DNA from: Minisyncoccota bacterium
Lineage (GTDB): Bacteria; Patescibacteriota; Minisyncoccia; Minisyncoccales; UBA5738
Direction: 5' to 3'
Assembly: GCA_025453415.1 (NCBI GenBank)
Contig: JALOQL010000007.1
Span: 1-16,522, forward strand
Length of the DNA stretch: 16,522 nt
Position numbers and translations under genes: made by a program. This document shows, one piece after another, positions 6,397-14,819 of the stretch. Each line of letters starts with the position of its first letter. The first letter of the stretch is position 1. The notes under the pieces were generated by a model. It worked only from the letters and a program-made list of their open reading frames with translations. It had not been told where the DNA came from and searched no databases.

Positions 6397-6525
6397 CCGG
6401 CGTATCGTTGCGACGCCAAAACACCGATAATTTGTTGCGCGGGGTAAAGCCGTCGAGCTGTCCATTTCCCCGTTTTCCTGTTATGGTGGTAGCAAGCCGA
6501 TGAACGGATAAACCGGCATGACAGA
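6397..6525 (+). other. Leader region of the CheB-CheR hybrid kinase gene, with hairpin potential
   Basis: A 129-nt gap whose transcript could fold. CGGGG (near 6442) and CCCCG (near 6468) enclose a loop holding the small stem AGC-CGTCG-GCT-like bases and are followed by TTTT, which resembles a terminator after the GlsB gene. GGCG and CGCC near 6400-6416 form another short stem. Late bases show GCCG...CGGC around the start region. No clear promoter or ribosome-binding site is seen before either candidate start codon (6526 or 6544). Confidence 0.3.
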
Positions 6526-9500
6526 ATGCCGCATGGGCGCAAAATGAAAAAAATTGCCAAAAAAATCCGGTCAAAAACAAAAGCCAAAAACAAGGATTTT
6601 AACATCGTCGGCATCGGCGCTTCGGCGGGAGGCCTGTCGGCATTTGGCGAATTGTTAAAAAACATTCCCGGGAATACTGGGATGTCTTTTGTAATTATTC
6701 AACACCTCTTCCCCGGTACAAAAAGCGGCCTGAGCGAAATCCTTTCGGGAAAAACCGCGATGCCGGTCAGCGAAGTAAAAATCGACACGCCGGTGGAAGC
6801 CAACCATATTTACGTCCTGCCCGCGGATAAAAACATCACCGTCGAAGAAGGATTGCTGAAGCTTTCACCCAGGAAACGCGACGGCCTCAATCTGCCGATC
6901 GATATTTTCTTCACATCGCTGGCAAAATACAAAAAACAGGATTCCATCGGGATAATACTTTCCGGCACCGGATCGGACGGCACCTTGGGGATGAAGGCGA
7001 TACAAGAGGCCGGCGGCATCACTTTTGCCCAGGACGAAACCGCGGAATTCCCGGCGATGCCCGAAAACGCGGTCGCCGAAGGAACCGCTTCCTACATATT
7101 GAGCCCGGCTCAAATTGCCGAAAAACTGGCCAGCATCGGCAAAGGCCTTTCGGTCAAAACCTCTTTCGACGACAGCGGCAAAAACCTGCCCGAGGAGCAG
7201 GAAAAAGGACCTATCAAGATCATCTCGCTACTTTTCCATTACAGCAGCGTCGATTTCACCTACTACAAACAAGGGACGATAAGACGGCGCATAATGCGGC
7301 GCATGCTTTTGAACGAATTCAAGGATTTTAACGAATATGCCGCCTATCTTAAAAAAAATCCCGGCGAGCTGGAAAACCTGTACCAGGATATTCTAATAAA
7401 GGTCACGGGATTTTTCCGCGACCCGAAAATGTTCGATTACCTTAGGAGCAAAATTTTACCGTCGGTTTTTAAAAACGCTTCGACTTCGGTCCGCATCTGG
7501 GTACCGGGATGCTCCACCGGCGAAGAAACCTATTCTTTGGCGATACTCGTCGCCGACTACATGGAGAAAAACAAGATCGGCCTGACGGCACAGATTTTCG
7601 GAACCGATATCAACGAATCCGCCCTGGGTGCCGCCCGAAAAGCCAGATACTCAAAAAACATCGAGCTGGAAGTCGAGCCCTACCTGTTAAAGAGGTTTTT
7701 CAACCAAACCGAAGATGGCGGTTACGAAATTGCCAAAGAGATTCGGTCAATGTGCGTTTTTGCCCGGCATAATATGATCGCCGACACCCCTTTTTCGAAA
7801 ATGGATATCGTGAGCTGCCGCAACGTGCTGATCTATTTGGATTCCTTGCTCCAAAAAAAAGCCTTCCCCATTTTCCATTACGCCCTCAATCCCAAAGGAA
7901 TACTGATCCTGGGTACCGCCGAGACCGCGGCAAATTTCCAGGACCTTTTTGCGTCGATGGACGTGAACCACAAGATTTACATCAAAAAGACGACTCCTTC
8001 CCGCCTAAATTTTAATTTTCAGGTCCCAAACCCTCCCATGCCAAAAAAAATCTACCAACCCGAGGAATCCGCGACAAACATTGAAAAAGAAGCGGATAAT
8101 ATTGTCTTAAGGAAACACGCGCCGGCCGGGGTGATCGTAAACGATGATCTTGCCATCATTCAGTTCCGCGGCGACGTCAGTCCTTATCTTAAGTTATCTC
8201 CGGGAAAAGCCGCCCTCGACCTGATCAAGATGGTCAATAAAAATCTGCTTGCAAAAATGCTGGAATTGATCACCAAGGCCCGAAAAAGCGGGGTCACCGC
8301 AAAAGGCGAACATCCTGGAGCGGGAACCGGCATCGAGGTCATTCCTTTGGCCGCCGGGTCATCCGCGGAAAAACATTTTCTTATTTTATTCGAAAATCTC
8401 TCGGGGAAGGTCGTTAAAAACGAACCGAAAGAGGAATCCGCCGAATCGAAAAAAACGAACAAGGCCTTGGAACAGGAACTCAATTCCACCATCGACCAGC
8501 TTCAGGCATTGATCGAAACGCGGAACGCCGCCAACGAAGAACTGCGGTCCGCCCACGAAGAACTGATGTCGGCCAACGAAGAACTGCAAAGCACCAACGA
8601 AGAACTGGAAACGACCAAGGAGGAGCTGCAATCGACCAACGAAGAGCTGATGACATTGAACCGCGAGCTCCAAAACCGCAACGCCGAACTGAGAAAAATC
8701 GAAGAAGACCATAAAAAAATGGAGCCGGAATTCAAGATGCGCGGCGAGGAGCTTTACCGGAAAGACGAATTCATTTCTATTCTCGGCCACGAACTCCGCA
8801 ATCCCCTTGCCCCGATCATGCATTCACTGGAACTCGCCCGATTGCACGGCATCAAAGACCCGAAGATAAAGCCGCTGATCGACATCATCGAACGCCAAAC
8901 GAACCTTCTCAACGAAATAATCAAGAGTCTGCTGGACGCGGCACGCGCCACGAGCGGAAAAATCGAGATCAAACCGGAACCCGCCGATTTTAATACGATC
9001 GTGAACCATGCCGTGGAAACCGCGAAGCCTTTGATAGGGCTGGGCCGGCACACCCTGGAACTGCATTTGTTGGACAAACCGGTACGCCTGCTTTTGGATC
9101 CTTTGCGCGTCGAGCAGATCATCGTCAATCTTTTGAACAACGCGGCGAAATATACGCCCCCGGGAGGAAAAATAACCGTTAACGTAAACCGGGAAAACGA
9201 CAACGTCGTGCTTAGCGTTAAAGATAACGGGATCGGGATTTCCGAAGAAATGATCCCCCAGCTGTTCAAATTATTTTCCCAGGGAGACCAAACACAGACC
9301 CGGTTCAAAGGAGGGCTGGGTATCGGTTTGATGCTGGCCCGGATCATCGCCCAACTGCATGGCGGCAGCCTGACGGTCTCCAGCGCCGGTACCGGGAAAG
9401 GAAGCGAATTTACCCTAAACTTGCCGATCAAAAAAATCCCGGACACAACCGCGCAAAAAACCGTAAAGCCGAAAGCCAAGGAATTTAAATTAAAGAAAAA

Positions 9501-9843
9501 ACGGATTTTTGTGGTGGACGACAACGTCGTCTTGGCGGATGTCTTCGGGAAATTCCTCCGCTTCATGAACCAGGACGTGACTGTGATGTATGACGGCGCT
9601 TCCGTGATCGAAGCGGTGCGCGTAATGATTCCCGACATCATCTTTGTGGATATTTCCATGCCGTACATGAGCGGATACGAACTGGCGGGAATTTTAAGGA
9701 AAGACCCCAAGCTTAAAAAAGTGAAACTGATCGCGTTGAGCGGATTCGGGGATGAATACCGCGAGAAAACCCGCGAAGCCGGGTTTGACACCCATCTGAC
9801 CAAACCCATCGATACTGCCGCGCTGAAAAAAATCCTGGCCTGA
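6526..9843 (+). CDS. CheB-CheR-PAS-like-histidine kinase-receiver hybrid sensor protein
   Basis: A 1105-residue cytoplasmic signalling protein. Domains in order: CheB methylesterase (about 25-205) with intact triad Ser33 (GIGASAGG), His60 (IIQHL) and Asp151 (GTGSDG); CheR N-terminal and methyltransferase domains (about 225-490) with KVTGFFRDP, SAM motif GCSTGEE (328-334) and CRNVLIYLD; a PAS-like domain (about 530-625) beginning HAPAGVIVNDD; a heptad coiled coil of NEEL-type repeats (about 655-735); HisKA with FISILGHELRNP (His755); HATPase with NLLNNAAKYTPPGG, DNGIGIS (Asp900) and GLGIGLML; and a C-terminal receiver with phospho-acceptor Asp1042 in FVDISMP. All catalytic residues look intact. 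There is no transmembrane segment, and no CheA, CheW or chemoreceptor nearby, so it probably senses a cytoplasmic cue and signals through its own receiver rather than running chemotaxis. ATG 6544 (MKKIAKK) is an equally plausible start. Confidence 0.93.
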   Translation: MPHGRKMKKIAKKIRSKTKAKNKDFNIVGIGASAGGLSAFGELLKNIPGNTGMSFVIIQHLFPGTKSGLSEILSGKTAMPVSEVKIDTPVEANHIYVLPADKNITVEEGLLKLSPRKRDGLNLPIDIFFTSLAKYKKQDSIGIILSGTGSDGTLGMKAIQEAGGITFAQDETAEFPAMPENAVAEGTASYILSPAQIAEKLASIGKGLSVKTSFDDSGKNLPEEQEKGPIKIISLLFHYSSVDFTYYKQGTIRRRIMRRMLLNEFKDFNEYAAYLKKNPGELENLYQDILIKVTGFFRDPKMFDYLRSKILPSVFKNASTSVRIWVPGCSTGEETYSLAILVADYMEKNKIGLTAQIFGTDINESALGAARKARYSKNIELEVEPYLLKRFFNQTEDGGYEIAKEIRSMCVFARHNMIADTPFSKMDIVSCRNVLIYLDSLLQKKAFPIFHYALNPKGILILGTAETAANFQDLFASMDVNHKIYIKKTTPSRLNFNFQVPNPPMPKKIYQPEESATNIEKEADNIVLRKHAPAGVIVNDDLAIIQFRGDVSPYLKLSPGKAALDLIKMVNKNLLAKMLELITKARKSGVTAKGEHPGAGTGIEVIPLAAGSSAEKHFLILFENLSGKVVKNEPKEESAESKKTNKALEQELNSTIDQLQALIETRNAANEELRSAHEELMSANEELQSTNEELETTKEELQSTNEELMTLNRELQNRNAELRKIEEDHKKMEPEFKMRGEELYRKDEFISILGHELRNPLAPIMHSLELARLHGIKDPKIKPLIDIIERQTNLLNEIIKSLLDAARATSGKIEIKPEPADFNTIVNHAVETAKPLIGLGRHTLELHLLDKPVRLLLDPLRVEQIIVNLLNNAAKYTPPGGKITVNVNRENDNVVLSVKDNGIGISEEMIPQLFKLFSQGDQTQTRFKGGLGIGLMLARIIAQLHGGSLTVSSAGTGKGSEFTLNLPIKKIPDTTAQKTVKPKAKEFKLKKKRIFVVDDNVVLADVFGKFLRFMNQDVTVMYDGASVIEAVRVMIPDIIFVDISMPYMSGYELAGILRKDPKLKKVKLIALSGFGDEYREKTREAGFDTHLTKPIDTAALKKILA

Positions 9844-9850
9844 TCGTATT

Positions 9851-9881
9851 AAAAACCGCCCCCTTCGGGAGGGCGGTTTTT
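9851..9881. terminator. Bidirectional rho-independent terminator between convergent genes
   Basis: AAAAA, then CCGCCC-CC-TTCG-GG-A-GGGCGG, then TTTTT. The stem has a UUCG-type tetraloop and a single bulged A. It serves the plus-strand kinase gene (stop 9841-9843) and, read the other way, the minus-strand propeller gene (stop 9913-9915). Confidence 0.92.
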
Positions 9882-9912
9882 GCAACCGCAGAAATATAGA
9901 AACAACTAATCG

Positions 9913-12477
9913 TCAAATCTGGGGATTATCCGTGATCTTCACCTCAACATTGAGCGTTCCACTATTGTCCCTGGGGTCCGGATCGAGGCAAAAAAGATAA
10001 AGCCGGCCGGTCATGCCGCGGAAAACAGTAAAGACATAATGGCTTCCCGCAGGCACGTATCCGCCATTGATCGTGCCGATCGAGAACGTCAACGCGCCAA
10101 TGGAAGGAACAACAAGTCCTTGTGCTTCCAGTTCGGGCAAGTGCTTTTCGGCATAATCCACGCCATCAGGACCGCAATTTGCGTCGAGTTTTCCGGCCGT
10201 CGCCCCGATATTCCAAGTCCCGCTTGCATTGATCTCCATATTGTCGCCGTCTTGAAGATCGATGCCGGTATCGAGCGGATGCTCCATCGTATGTTTGCCC
10301 GCCGAAATCCTAAAAGTATAGGTTTTGGTCTTTCCCGTAACAACCGGGGCCGCCGATTGGTCGCCTGACCGCGAGGAATCATCGGGAGCTTTTGCGGTCG
10401 GTTGCGGCTCGACCGGCGGTTTGTAATCGTTATTGTAGGTTTCGGGAGTCTTGCTGGTATTGGCGGCCGGCAGCGTTTGCGGATTCGCGACCGGCTCTTT
10501 TTTGACCGGCGCCATGTTTGCCGGTTTGTTTCCCGGAATGATGCCGGTCAATTTCCCGGCCACGGCGCGCGCCGTACCGACGATCGCGCCACCAAAATTC
10601 GTCAGGGCATCCAGCACCGGCGATGCAGGTCTTGTCATCGGCAGCGTACCCCATACCGAGAAAATCTCTTTATCCATCGGCCAAATCCTGACTCCGGCAG
10701 CCTGCGGCGAATGGCCCGCCGGATTTTCGATGCGCAAGCTGGCCACGGCCGGCGATTCGGAATCGGGATTGTAACCGGCCAAATAAAGCGTACCCTCCGG
10801 CGACCGCCAAATCGCTGAAATAACTTTCTTCGAAGCCGCACCCAGCTGCATTCCGGTGGCGCTGTTCAACAACATCAATTTTCTTTCGCCGCTTTCGTAA
10901 GCACCGGCACCGGCGTAGATGCTGTTGCTGGTATCGTCTCCCCAAATGCTGTGGAACGGTCCGGCCGAATAATCCGCCGAAGGCGCGCAAGAGATGCCGC
11001 GGCAATACAATACGATGCCGCGGCGGTCGGAGCCACTGTCGCTCTCGCCGGCAATCGCCACGTACGCAGGACTACCCCAGATCGAATAGTAAACTTCGTT
11101 TTGCCCGGTCCGGATCTTTTGCCAGGCAGAATAATTGCCGCTGCCCGAACCGCCGATAGCAAACCGGGCCAGCGCGCCCATCAAAATTTCGACTGGCGGC
11201 TTTCTTAATAGCTGGCCGTCAAAACGCGCGTAGTGCAAAACCGTGCCATTGATTCCGGCCGCGTAAACATCCCTCTCGGAAGTCCAAACGGCATTCAGGT
11301 GGTCGCCGGTAACGTTACCATCAACCCGCTGCCAACGATTGCCGTCGTAATGCAAGATGGTGCCCGATCCGCCAACCGCGTAGATATCGTTCCGGGCCGT
11401 GCCCGAAATCGAATAAAGATCCATGTTGGCGCCCGAGTTCCAACTCACGCCCGACAGGTCCATGCGGCTCCATTTTTGTCCGTTGTAGTGCAAAACCAAA
11501 CCGCTTTCGCCGGCAGTTGAGATACCGGTAACCGCGTAAATGTCATTGTCGGCAACGCCCCAGATCCCGAATACCGTGCGGTCAGTGATGCCGGTCTCCA
11601 TTTTGGTCCAGTCAACGCCGTTGAAATGGTATATTGCGCCGCCCGCGCCGCCGGCATAAACCGAAACCGGCTCGCTTTGCGGCGGATTTTCCTGCGCGCC
11701 GCCAGTATTTATCGGGCTTCTCTGGAACGAATCGACAAACAGGCGGAACATATCATTGGCATCGTTGATATCGCGGCTGTCACCGGTAACTGTCACGACG
11801 TTGTTATCGTCCAGGAAAACCGCAGCCGCTTTGAATGCCGCCTTCGGGTCTTTGTTGGAAATGATGACTCTTCGGCCATCATCCGAAGGGGCAATTTCCA
11901 CATCGGCAGGATCCGTCTTGGCAAGCAAGGTTTTCACCTTGTCCATAATATCGCCGCCGACGGACGCACCGTCTCCCGGCGTGTAAGGGTCAAGATGAAC
12001 ATTATAAAATTCAAAACCTTTTATTTGGCCGCCCCCGCCCTGGTCCGTAGGCGGAGTGCTTGTCGCCTGGTCGTCGGGAGGATTGCCTCCCGGGGAATTA
12101 TCTTCTTGCGGCGTGTCTTCCGAGGGATTGCCGTTGGATGGCGTCATCAGACCGGCAATCACCAAATCCTTGTCGGTTGGCGCCGCCGGCACGAGCTGGC
12201 CGTTCCGCCGGGCGAAAACTCCGGTTCCGGCCGGGCGGTCAAAGGTCAAGCCGCTCCCATTATTATAAGGTTTCCATTGCAACGCTTCCCGAAGCGCCGT
12301 TGCCGGCACATCACCGGACGCGACCGGCGCCTGTTGACTATTCAAATAAAGAAACACGCATACCGCCGAAGTCGCCAGCAAAATCAAAAACAACGACCAT
12401 AAGATCGCGATAAATATTTTTTTCTTTCTGCTTTTTTGAGGTTGAGAGACATTTTTAATTTTTTCTTTGTTTCCCAT
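9913..12477 (-). CDS. Membrane-anchored beta-propeller protein with C-terminal LecA-like lectin domain
   Basis: An 854-residue surface protein. Residues 21-45 are a signal anchor after a basic N-terminus. Residues about 110-155 are a disordered stretch rich in P, N, D, G and T, followed by a small alpha/beta domain (about 155-250). Residues about 270-612 hold at least seven repeats of about 45 residues built on (V/I)WG...NDIYAVGG.GTILHY(D/N)G..W, which indicates a seven-bladed propeller closed by its first and last strands. A Pro/Lys/Ala linker follows, then residues about 716-852 resemble PA-IL (LecA): DTGIDLQDGDNMEINASGTW, CGPDG, IGALTFSIG, GRLYLFCLD and DPDPRDNSG, whose Asp832, Asp837 and Asn838 suit the calcium site that binds galactose in LecA. 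A role in attachment to glycans of a host or neighbour cell is inferred. It has its own promoter and terminator. The lectin assignment rests on motif pattern only. Confidence 0.8.
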   Translation of the reverse strand: MGNKEKIKNVSQPQKSRKKKIFIAILWSLFLILLATSAVCVFLYLNSQQAPVASGDVPATALREALQWKPYNNGSGLTFDRPAGTGVFARRNGQLVPAAPTDKDLVIAGLMTPSNGNPSEDTPQEDNSPGGNPPDDQATSTPPTDQGGGGQIKGFEFYNVHLDPYTPGDGASVGGDIMDKVKTLLAKTDPADVEIAPSDDGRRVIISNKDPKAAFKAAAVFLDDNNVVTVTGDSRDINDANDMFRLFVDSFQRSPINTGGAQENPPQSEPVSVYAGGAGGAIYHFNGVDWTKMETGITDRTVFGIWGVADNDIYAVTGISTAGESGLVLHYNGQKWSRMDLSGVSWNSGANMDLYSISGTARNDIYAVGGSGTILHYDGNRWQRVDGNVTGDHLNAVWTSERDVYAAGINGTVLHYARFDGQLLRKPPVEILMGALARFAIGGSGSGNYSAWQKIRTGQNEVYYSIWGSPAYVAIAGESDSGSDRRGIVLYCRGISCAPSADYSAGPFHSIWGDDTSNSIYAGAGAYESGERKLMLLNSATGMQLGAASKKVISAIWRSPEGTLYLAGYNPDSESPAVASLRIENPAGHSPQAAGVRIWPMDKEIFSVWGTLPMTRPASPVLDALTNFGGAIVGTARAVAGKLTGIIPGNKPANMAPVKKEPVANPQTLPAANTSKTPETYNNDYKPPVEPQPTAKAPDDSSRSGDQSAAPVVTGKTKTYTFRISAGKHTMEHPLDTGIDLQDGDNMEINASGTWNIGATAGKLDANCGPDGVDYAEKHLPELEAQGLVVPSIGALTFSIGTINGGYVPAGSHYVFTVFRGMTGRLYLFCLDPDPRDNSGTLNVEVKITDNPQI

Positions 12478-12504
12478 GTTGTTAGAATAATTACTTATTA
12501 TTTT

Positions 12505-12513
12505 ATTATAACA
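12505..12513 (-). promoter_or_regulatory. Extended -10 promoter of the propeller-lectin gene
   Basis: TGTTATAAT on the minus strand is a perfect extended -10 box (TG-N-TATAAT). No good -35 box lies upstream, as is usual for extended -10 promoters. Transcription would start near 12498, giving a leader of about 20 AT-rich bases without a Shine-Dalgarno sequence. Confidence 0.55.
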
Positions 12514-12572
12514 ACAAAGTCCGCCTTAATATAAGTATCCCGATCAATTATATATTTCCTATCGGAAGTTTC

Positions 12573-12681
12573 GCCTCCCGGGTCTGCGCCCCGGGCGGAG
12601 GCCGGAGGAGGTTTCCCAAGATTACTTGCGGATTACCTAACCGGTCGCCTCATGCCATCGGTTCCCCGGCTAAAGCCGGGG
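12573..12681. repeat. Two GC-rich hairpins in the intergenic region
   Basis: The gap between the propeller gene and the Cys-rich gene (12478-12745) carries GCCTCC (12573-12578) pairing with GGAGGC (12597-12602), extended by CGGG/CCCG with a 3-nt bulge, and a perfect 8-bp hairpin CCCCGGCT-AA-AGCCGGGG (12664-12681). Neither has a T run close enough to be a clear terminator; seven As follow at 12683-12689 on the plus strand only. The first hairpin region shares the words ACCTCCTCC and CCCGGGG with the hairpins at the right edge of the window when read on the opposite strand. Confidence 0.6.
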
Positions 12682-12745
12682 TCTACCTCGGGAAAAAAAT
12701 AAAAAGCACCGTCGCGGAAACGGCGATTCTGAATATTACCGAATT

Positions 12746-13426
12746 TCAGAATTTGATGGTGCGGGCCATCGAATTTACCGTCGGCGCCGGATCGAATGAT
12801 TTTTGCTCGGCCAGGCAGGCGGATCTTTGCGGCTCGGCGTAATCGGCGCATTGCGCAAATCTCAGGGTGAACGTGAAAATCGCCGTCCGGCCGCTTTGCG
12901 GAAAAGAAAAGGCGTAAGAACGATTGGTGCCGCCGGCGGCCGGCCTTGATTCGCTGGTAACGCAATAGTTACGGCCGCCGGCCGCGACCAGGCGCGTGAC
13001 GATAGCAGCCATGGCATTGTCCGTCTGAAGGCAGGAAAACACCTCCTGGGAAAACCGCAGCTGCGGCGGCCAGTCCACGGCAACAACATACATCTTTCCC
13101 AATTGCGCCGGATAATCGAAGGAAAACCCCGCCGGATCGGAATATTTCCGCCAAGCCGAGGCGGAAGGCGCGGCCGGGTTTGCCTTTGCCGGGCAAGACT
13201 CTCCTTGGCACGAAGCTTTGGACGGACAAGGCGCGAATTCGCAATTCGGCCCGGAACGCTTTACGATCGAACCGTCGGAACAAGTCTTGGTTTCCGCAGG
13301 GCACGCCTTAGATTGAAGGTAAGGCTTGAGGTAAAGATTAAAAAAATAGGCGGCCACCGCGACCACTATCGCGATCTCGAACCAAAACATGAACTTGATC
13401 GCATTTTTTATGTCGGATTCTTCCAT
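12746..13426 (-). CDS. Membrane-anchored extracytoplasmic protein with a Cys-rich GPNCEFAPCP motif
   Basis: A 226-residue protein of unknown function. Residues about 12-34 form a single membrane helix. Directly after it comes a compact Cys-rich segment (residues 42-78) with Cys42, Cys49, Cys62, Cys67, Cys73 and Cys78: CPAETKTCSDGS, then RSGPNCEFAPCP. I know this CSDGS...GPNCEFAPCP word from many secreted proteins of Candidate Phyla Radiation genomes, where it looks like a small disulphide-bonded module; the comparison is from memory. Residues about 92-226 form a separate domain starting WRKYSDPAGFSFDYP, a phrase common in small lipoprotein-like or PsbP-like domains of secreted proteins, and contain four more Cys. 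It starts 48 nt after the kinase gene ends, so co-transcription is likely. Confidence 0.7.
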   Translation of the reverse strand: MEESDIKNAIKFMFWFEIAIVVAVAAYFFNLYLKPYLQSKACPAETKTCSDGSIVKRSGPNCEFAPCPSKASCQGESCPAKANPAAPSASAWRKYSDPAGFSFDYPAQLGKMYVVAVDWPPQLRFSQEVFSCLQTDNAMAAIVTRLVAAGGRNYCVTSESRPAAGGTNRSYAFSFPQSGRTAIFTFTLRFAQCADYAEPQRSACLAEQKSFDPAPTVNSMARTIKF

Positions 13427-13474
13427 ATGATAACGCCAAGGCTTTCTTTAATTTAATGCCGTTTCGCTTAAAAT

Positions 13475-13987
13475 TTAATTAACGCCTTTTGGCCTAAATT
13501 TTATTTTTTCCATGACAGCTTCGGCAACCTTATTTGCTTCTTGGTTCGAATCGACGGTCATATCGGCCCATTTTTCATAGAGGGGCGTTCTCTCGCCGTA
13601 AAACTGGGCAATGTTTTTCGATTTGCCGCCGACGATTCCGCGCGGCCAATTTTTTATGCGCGCTTCGATCACCGGTAACGACGACTTTAGATAAATTATT
13701 GTCGAAATTTTTTTTAAATGTTCCATGGCCGCCGAGCTGTAAACGATACTGCCGCCGGGAGATATCGCCATATTATCCTTGTCTCCGGTTTGCGCGATCA
13801 CGATCATTTCTTCCTTTTTCAAAAATTCTTTTTCGCCGACATTTTCCAAAACCTGCGGCAGCGGCAGGCCGAATTCCCGCACGATGGCCGCGTCGGAATC
13901 AAAAAACTCAAAACCCAGCGCTCCCGCCAGCATCTTGCCGATCACGGTCTTACCGCTACCGGGCATGCCGATCAAAGTGATGTTCAT
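13475..13987 (-). CDS. Shikimate-kinase-like P-loop kinase, substrate uncertain
   Basis: A 170-residue nucleoside monophosphate kinase-fold protein closest by eye to shikimate kinase (usual length about 170). Walker A is GMPGSGKT (residues 7-14), the acidic pair is Asp30 and Asp32 in FFDSDAAI, the lid carries Arg116, and Arg133 in GERTPLYEKWAD matches the C-terminal shikimate-binding Arg. Two substrate residues differ: the conserved Arg of GE..FR..E (Arg58 in other species) is Leu56, and the GGG loop reads GGS (78-80). Either it phosphorylates something else or it is a diverged enzyme. No other shikimate-pathway gene is nearby. The frame is open 29 codons further upstream, but ATG 13987 is chosen because MNITLIGMPG is the normal family start. 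TACAAT at 13997-14002 could be a -10 box giving a nearly leaderless mRNA. Confidence 0.8.
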   Translation of the reverse strand: MNITLIGMPGSGKTVIGKMLAGALGFEFFDSDAAIVREFGLPLPQVLENVGEKEFLKKEEMIVIAQTGDKDNMAISPGGSIVYSSAAMEHLKKISTIIYLKSSLPVIEARIKNWPRGIVGGKSKNIAQFYGERTPLYEKWADMTVDSNQEANKVAEAVMEKIKFRPKGVN

Positions 13988-14097
13988 ATTATTGTGATTG
14001 TAACCGCCAACGCCGGCAAAAATCAACTTACCGCCGATAAAAGCGCCGCGGCAACGGCGTTTTAAGTTGATCAATTGACCTGATGATTCCGGCAGCG

Positions 14098-14796
14098 TCA
14101 GCGAAACAACGCGCTAAGGATGAAAAACAGAAAAACCAGGAGAGCGGCTACTTCCACCGCCGCAAGCGCCAAAACCTTGTAAATATGATATTTGTCATGA
14201 ACGTCTTTGACGGAAACATCCTTCCGGGACCACTCGGCCACCTCGATCGTTCCTTTCTCTTTCCCGGCGATCTCGGTTTTGATCTCCTGCCCTATCCCGC
14301 CAAAATATTGCCCGACGTTATCCCAAATCCGGCCCAGGCCCGCCCAACCGCCAGCTGCGTCCCTTGCCGGCTCTTCCCTTATCTCGTTTCTTTCCTCTTC
14401 CACGCGCCTGTCTATCACTACCTCGGGAACATAAAGCGGTGCCTCGGGCAGATATTCTGCCGGCGCCTCGATTTCAGGCTTGGCCTTTCTGCGCGGCGAT
14501 GCCGGCCCCTTGGGGAACATTTTTTTGCCGGAACGGATCACGCCCAAAACGATGGAATGCAAAGCGACAAAAAAACCGACAAATGCAACTGCCGCGGGCA
14601 ATGCCTTGGCCAAATATCCGACGATCGCATTGCCCAGGAAAGCATCGCCGCCGATCGACCAGGCGCACAAAAATGCCAAACCGCCGAATACGGCAATAAT
14701 AATGGTCCATTCCAAAAAAGACCTTCCTTCTTCACTGGCAAGTAATATGCCGGCAAATATCAATGCCGAGACAGCATAGATCAAAAATAGGTCCAT
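14098..14796 (-). CDS. Four-helix membrane protein of unknown function
   Basis: A 232-residue protein I do not recognise. Three hydrophobic segments at the N-terminus (about residues 2-20, 28-47 and 64-88) are followed by a charged region (about 90-200) and a final helix (about 207-230). The middle region has a Pro/Glu-rich part (EIEAPAEYLPEAPLYVPEVV), then a Glu/Arg-rich part, then a Gly/Trp-containing stretch that may form an amphipathic helix (WDNVGQYFGGIGQEI). The layout of membrane helices around a large cytoplasmic or external loop gives no enzyme motif. It is 110 nt upstream of the kinase gene and has its own extended -10 promoter, so it may head a unit with the kinase and the Cys-rich gene. 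It could be a scaffold or stress protein, but nothing shows which. Confidence 0.7.
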   Translation of the reverse strand: MDLFLIYAVSALIFAGILLASEEGRSFLEWTIIIAVFGGLAFLCAWSIGGDAFLGNAIVGYLAKALPAAVAFVGFFVALHSIVLGVIRSGKKMFPKGPASPRRKAKPEIEAPAEYLPEAPLYVPEVVIDRRVEEERNEIREEPARDAAGGWAGLGRIWDNVGQYFGGIGQEIKTEIAGKEKGTIEVAEWSRKDVSVKDVHDKYHIYKVLALAAVEVAALLVFLFFILSALFR

Positions 14797-14819
14797 AAGC
14801 TAATGTTCTCGTTTATAAA

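Noticed and set aside
6397..6525. c-di-GMP (GEMM) riboswitch in the leader of the CheB hybrid gene
   Set aside because: Fragments such as GGTGGTAGC recall the motif, but the conserved core words and both helices cannot be aligned.
8754..9809. 351-codon minus-strand frame
   Set aside because: Antisense shadow of the kinase and receiver domains of the CheB-CheR hybrid, which has strong motif support on the plus strand.
11626..12402. 258-codon plus-strand frame
   Set aside because: Antisense shadow of the propeller-lectin gene; Arg-rich with no domain signal.
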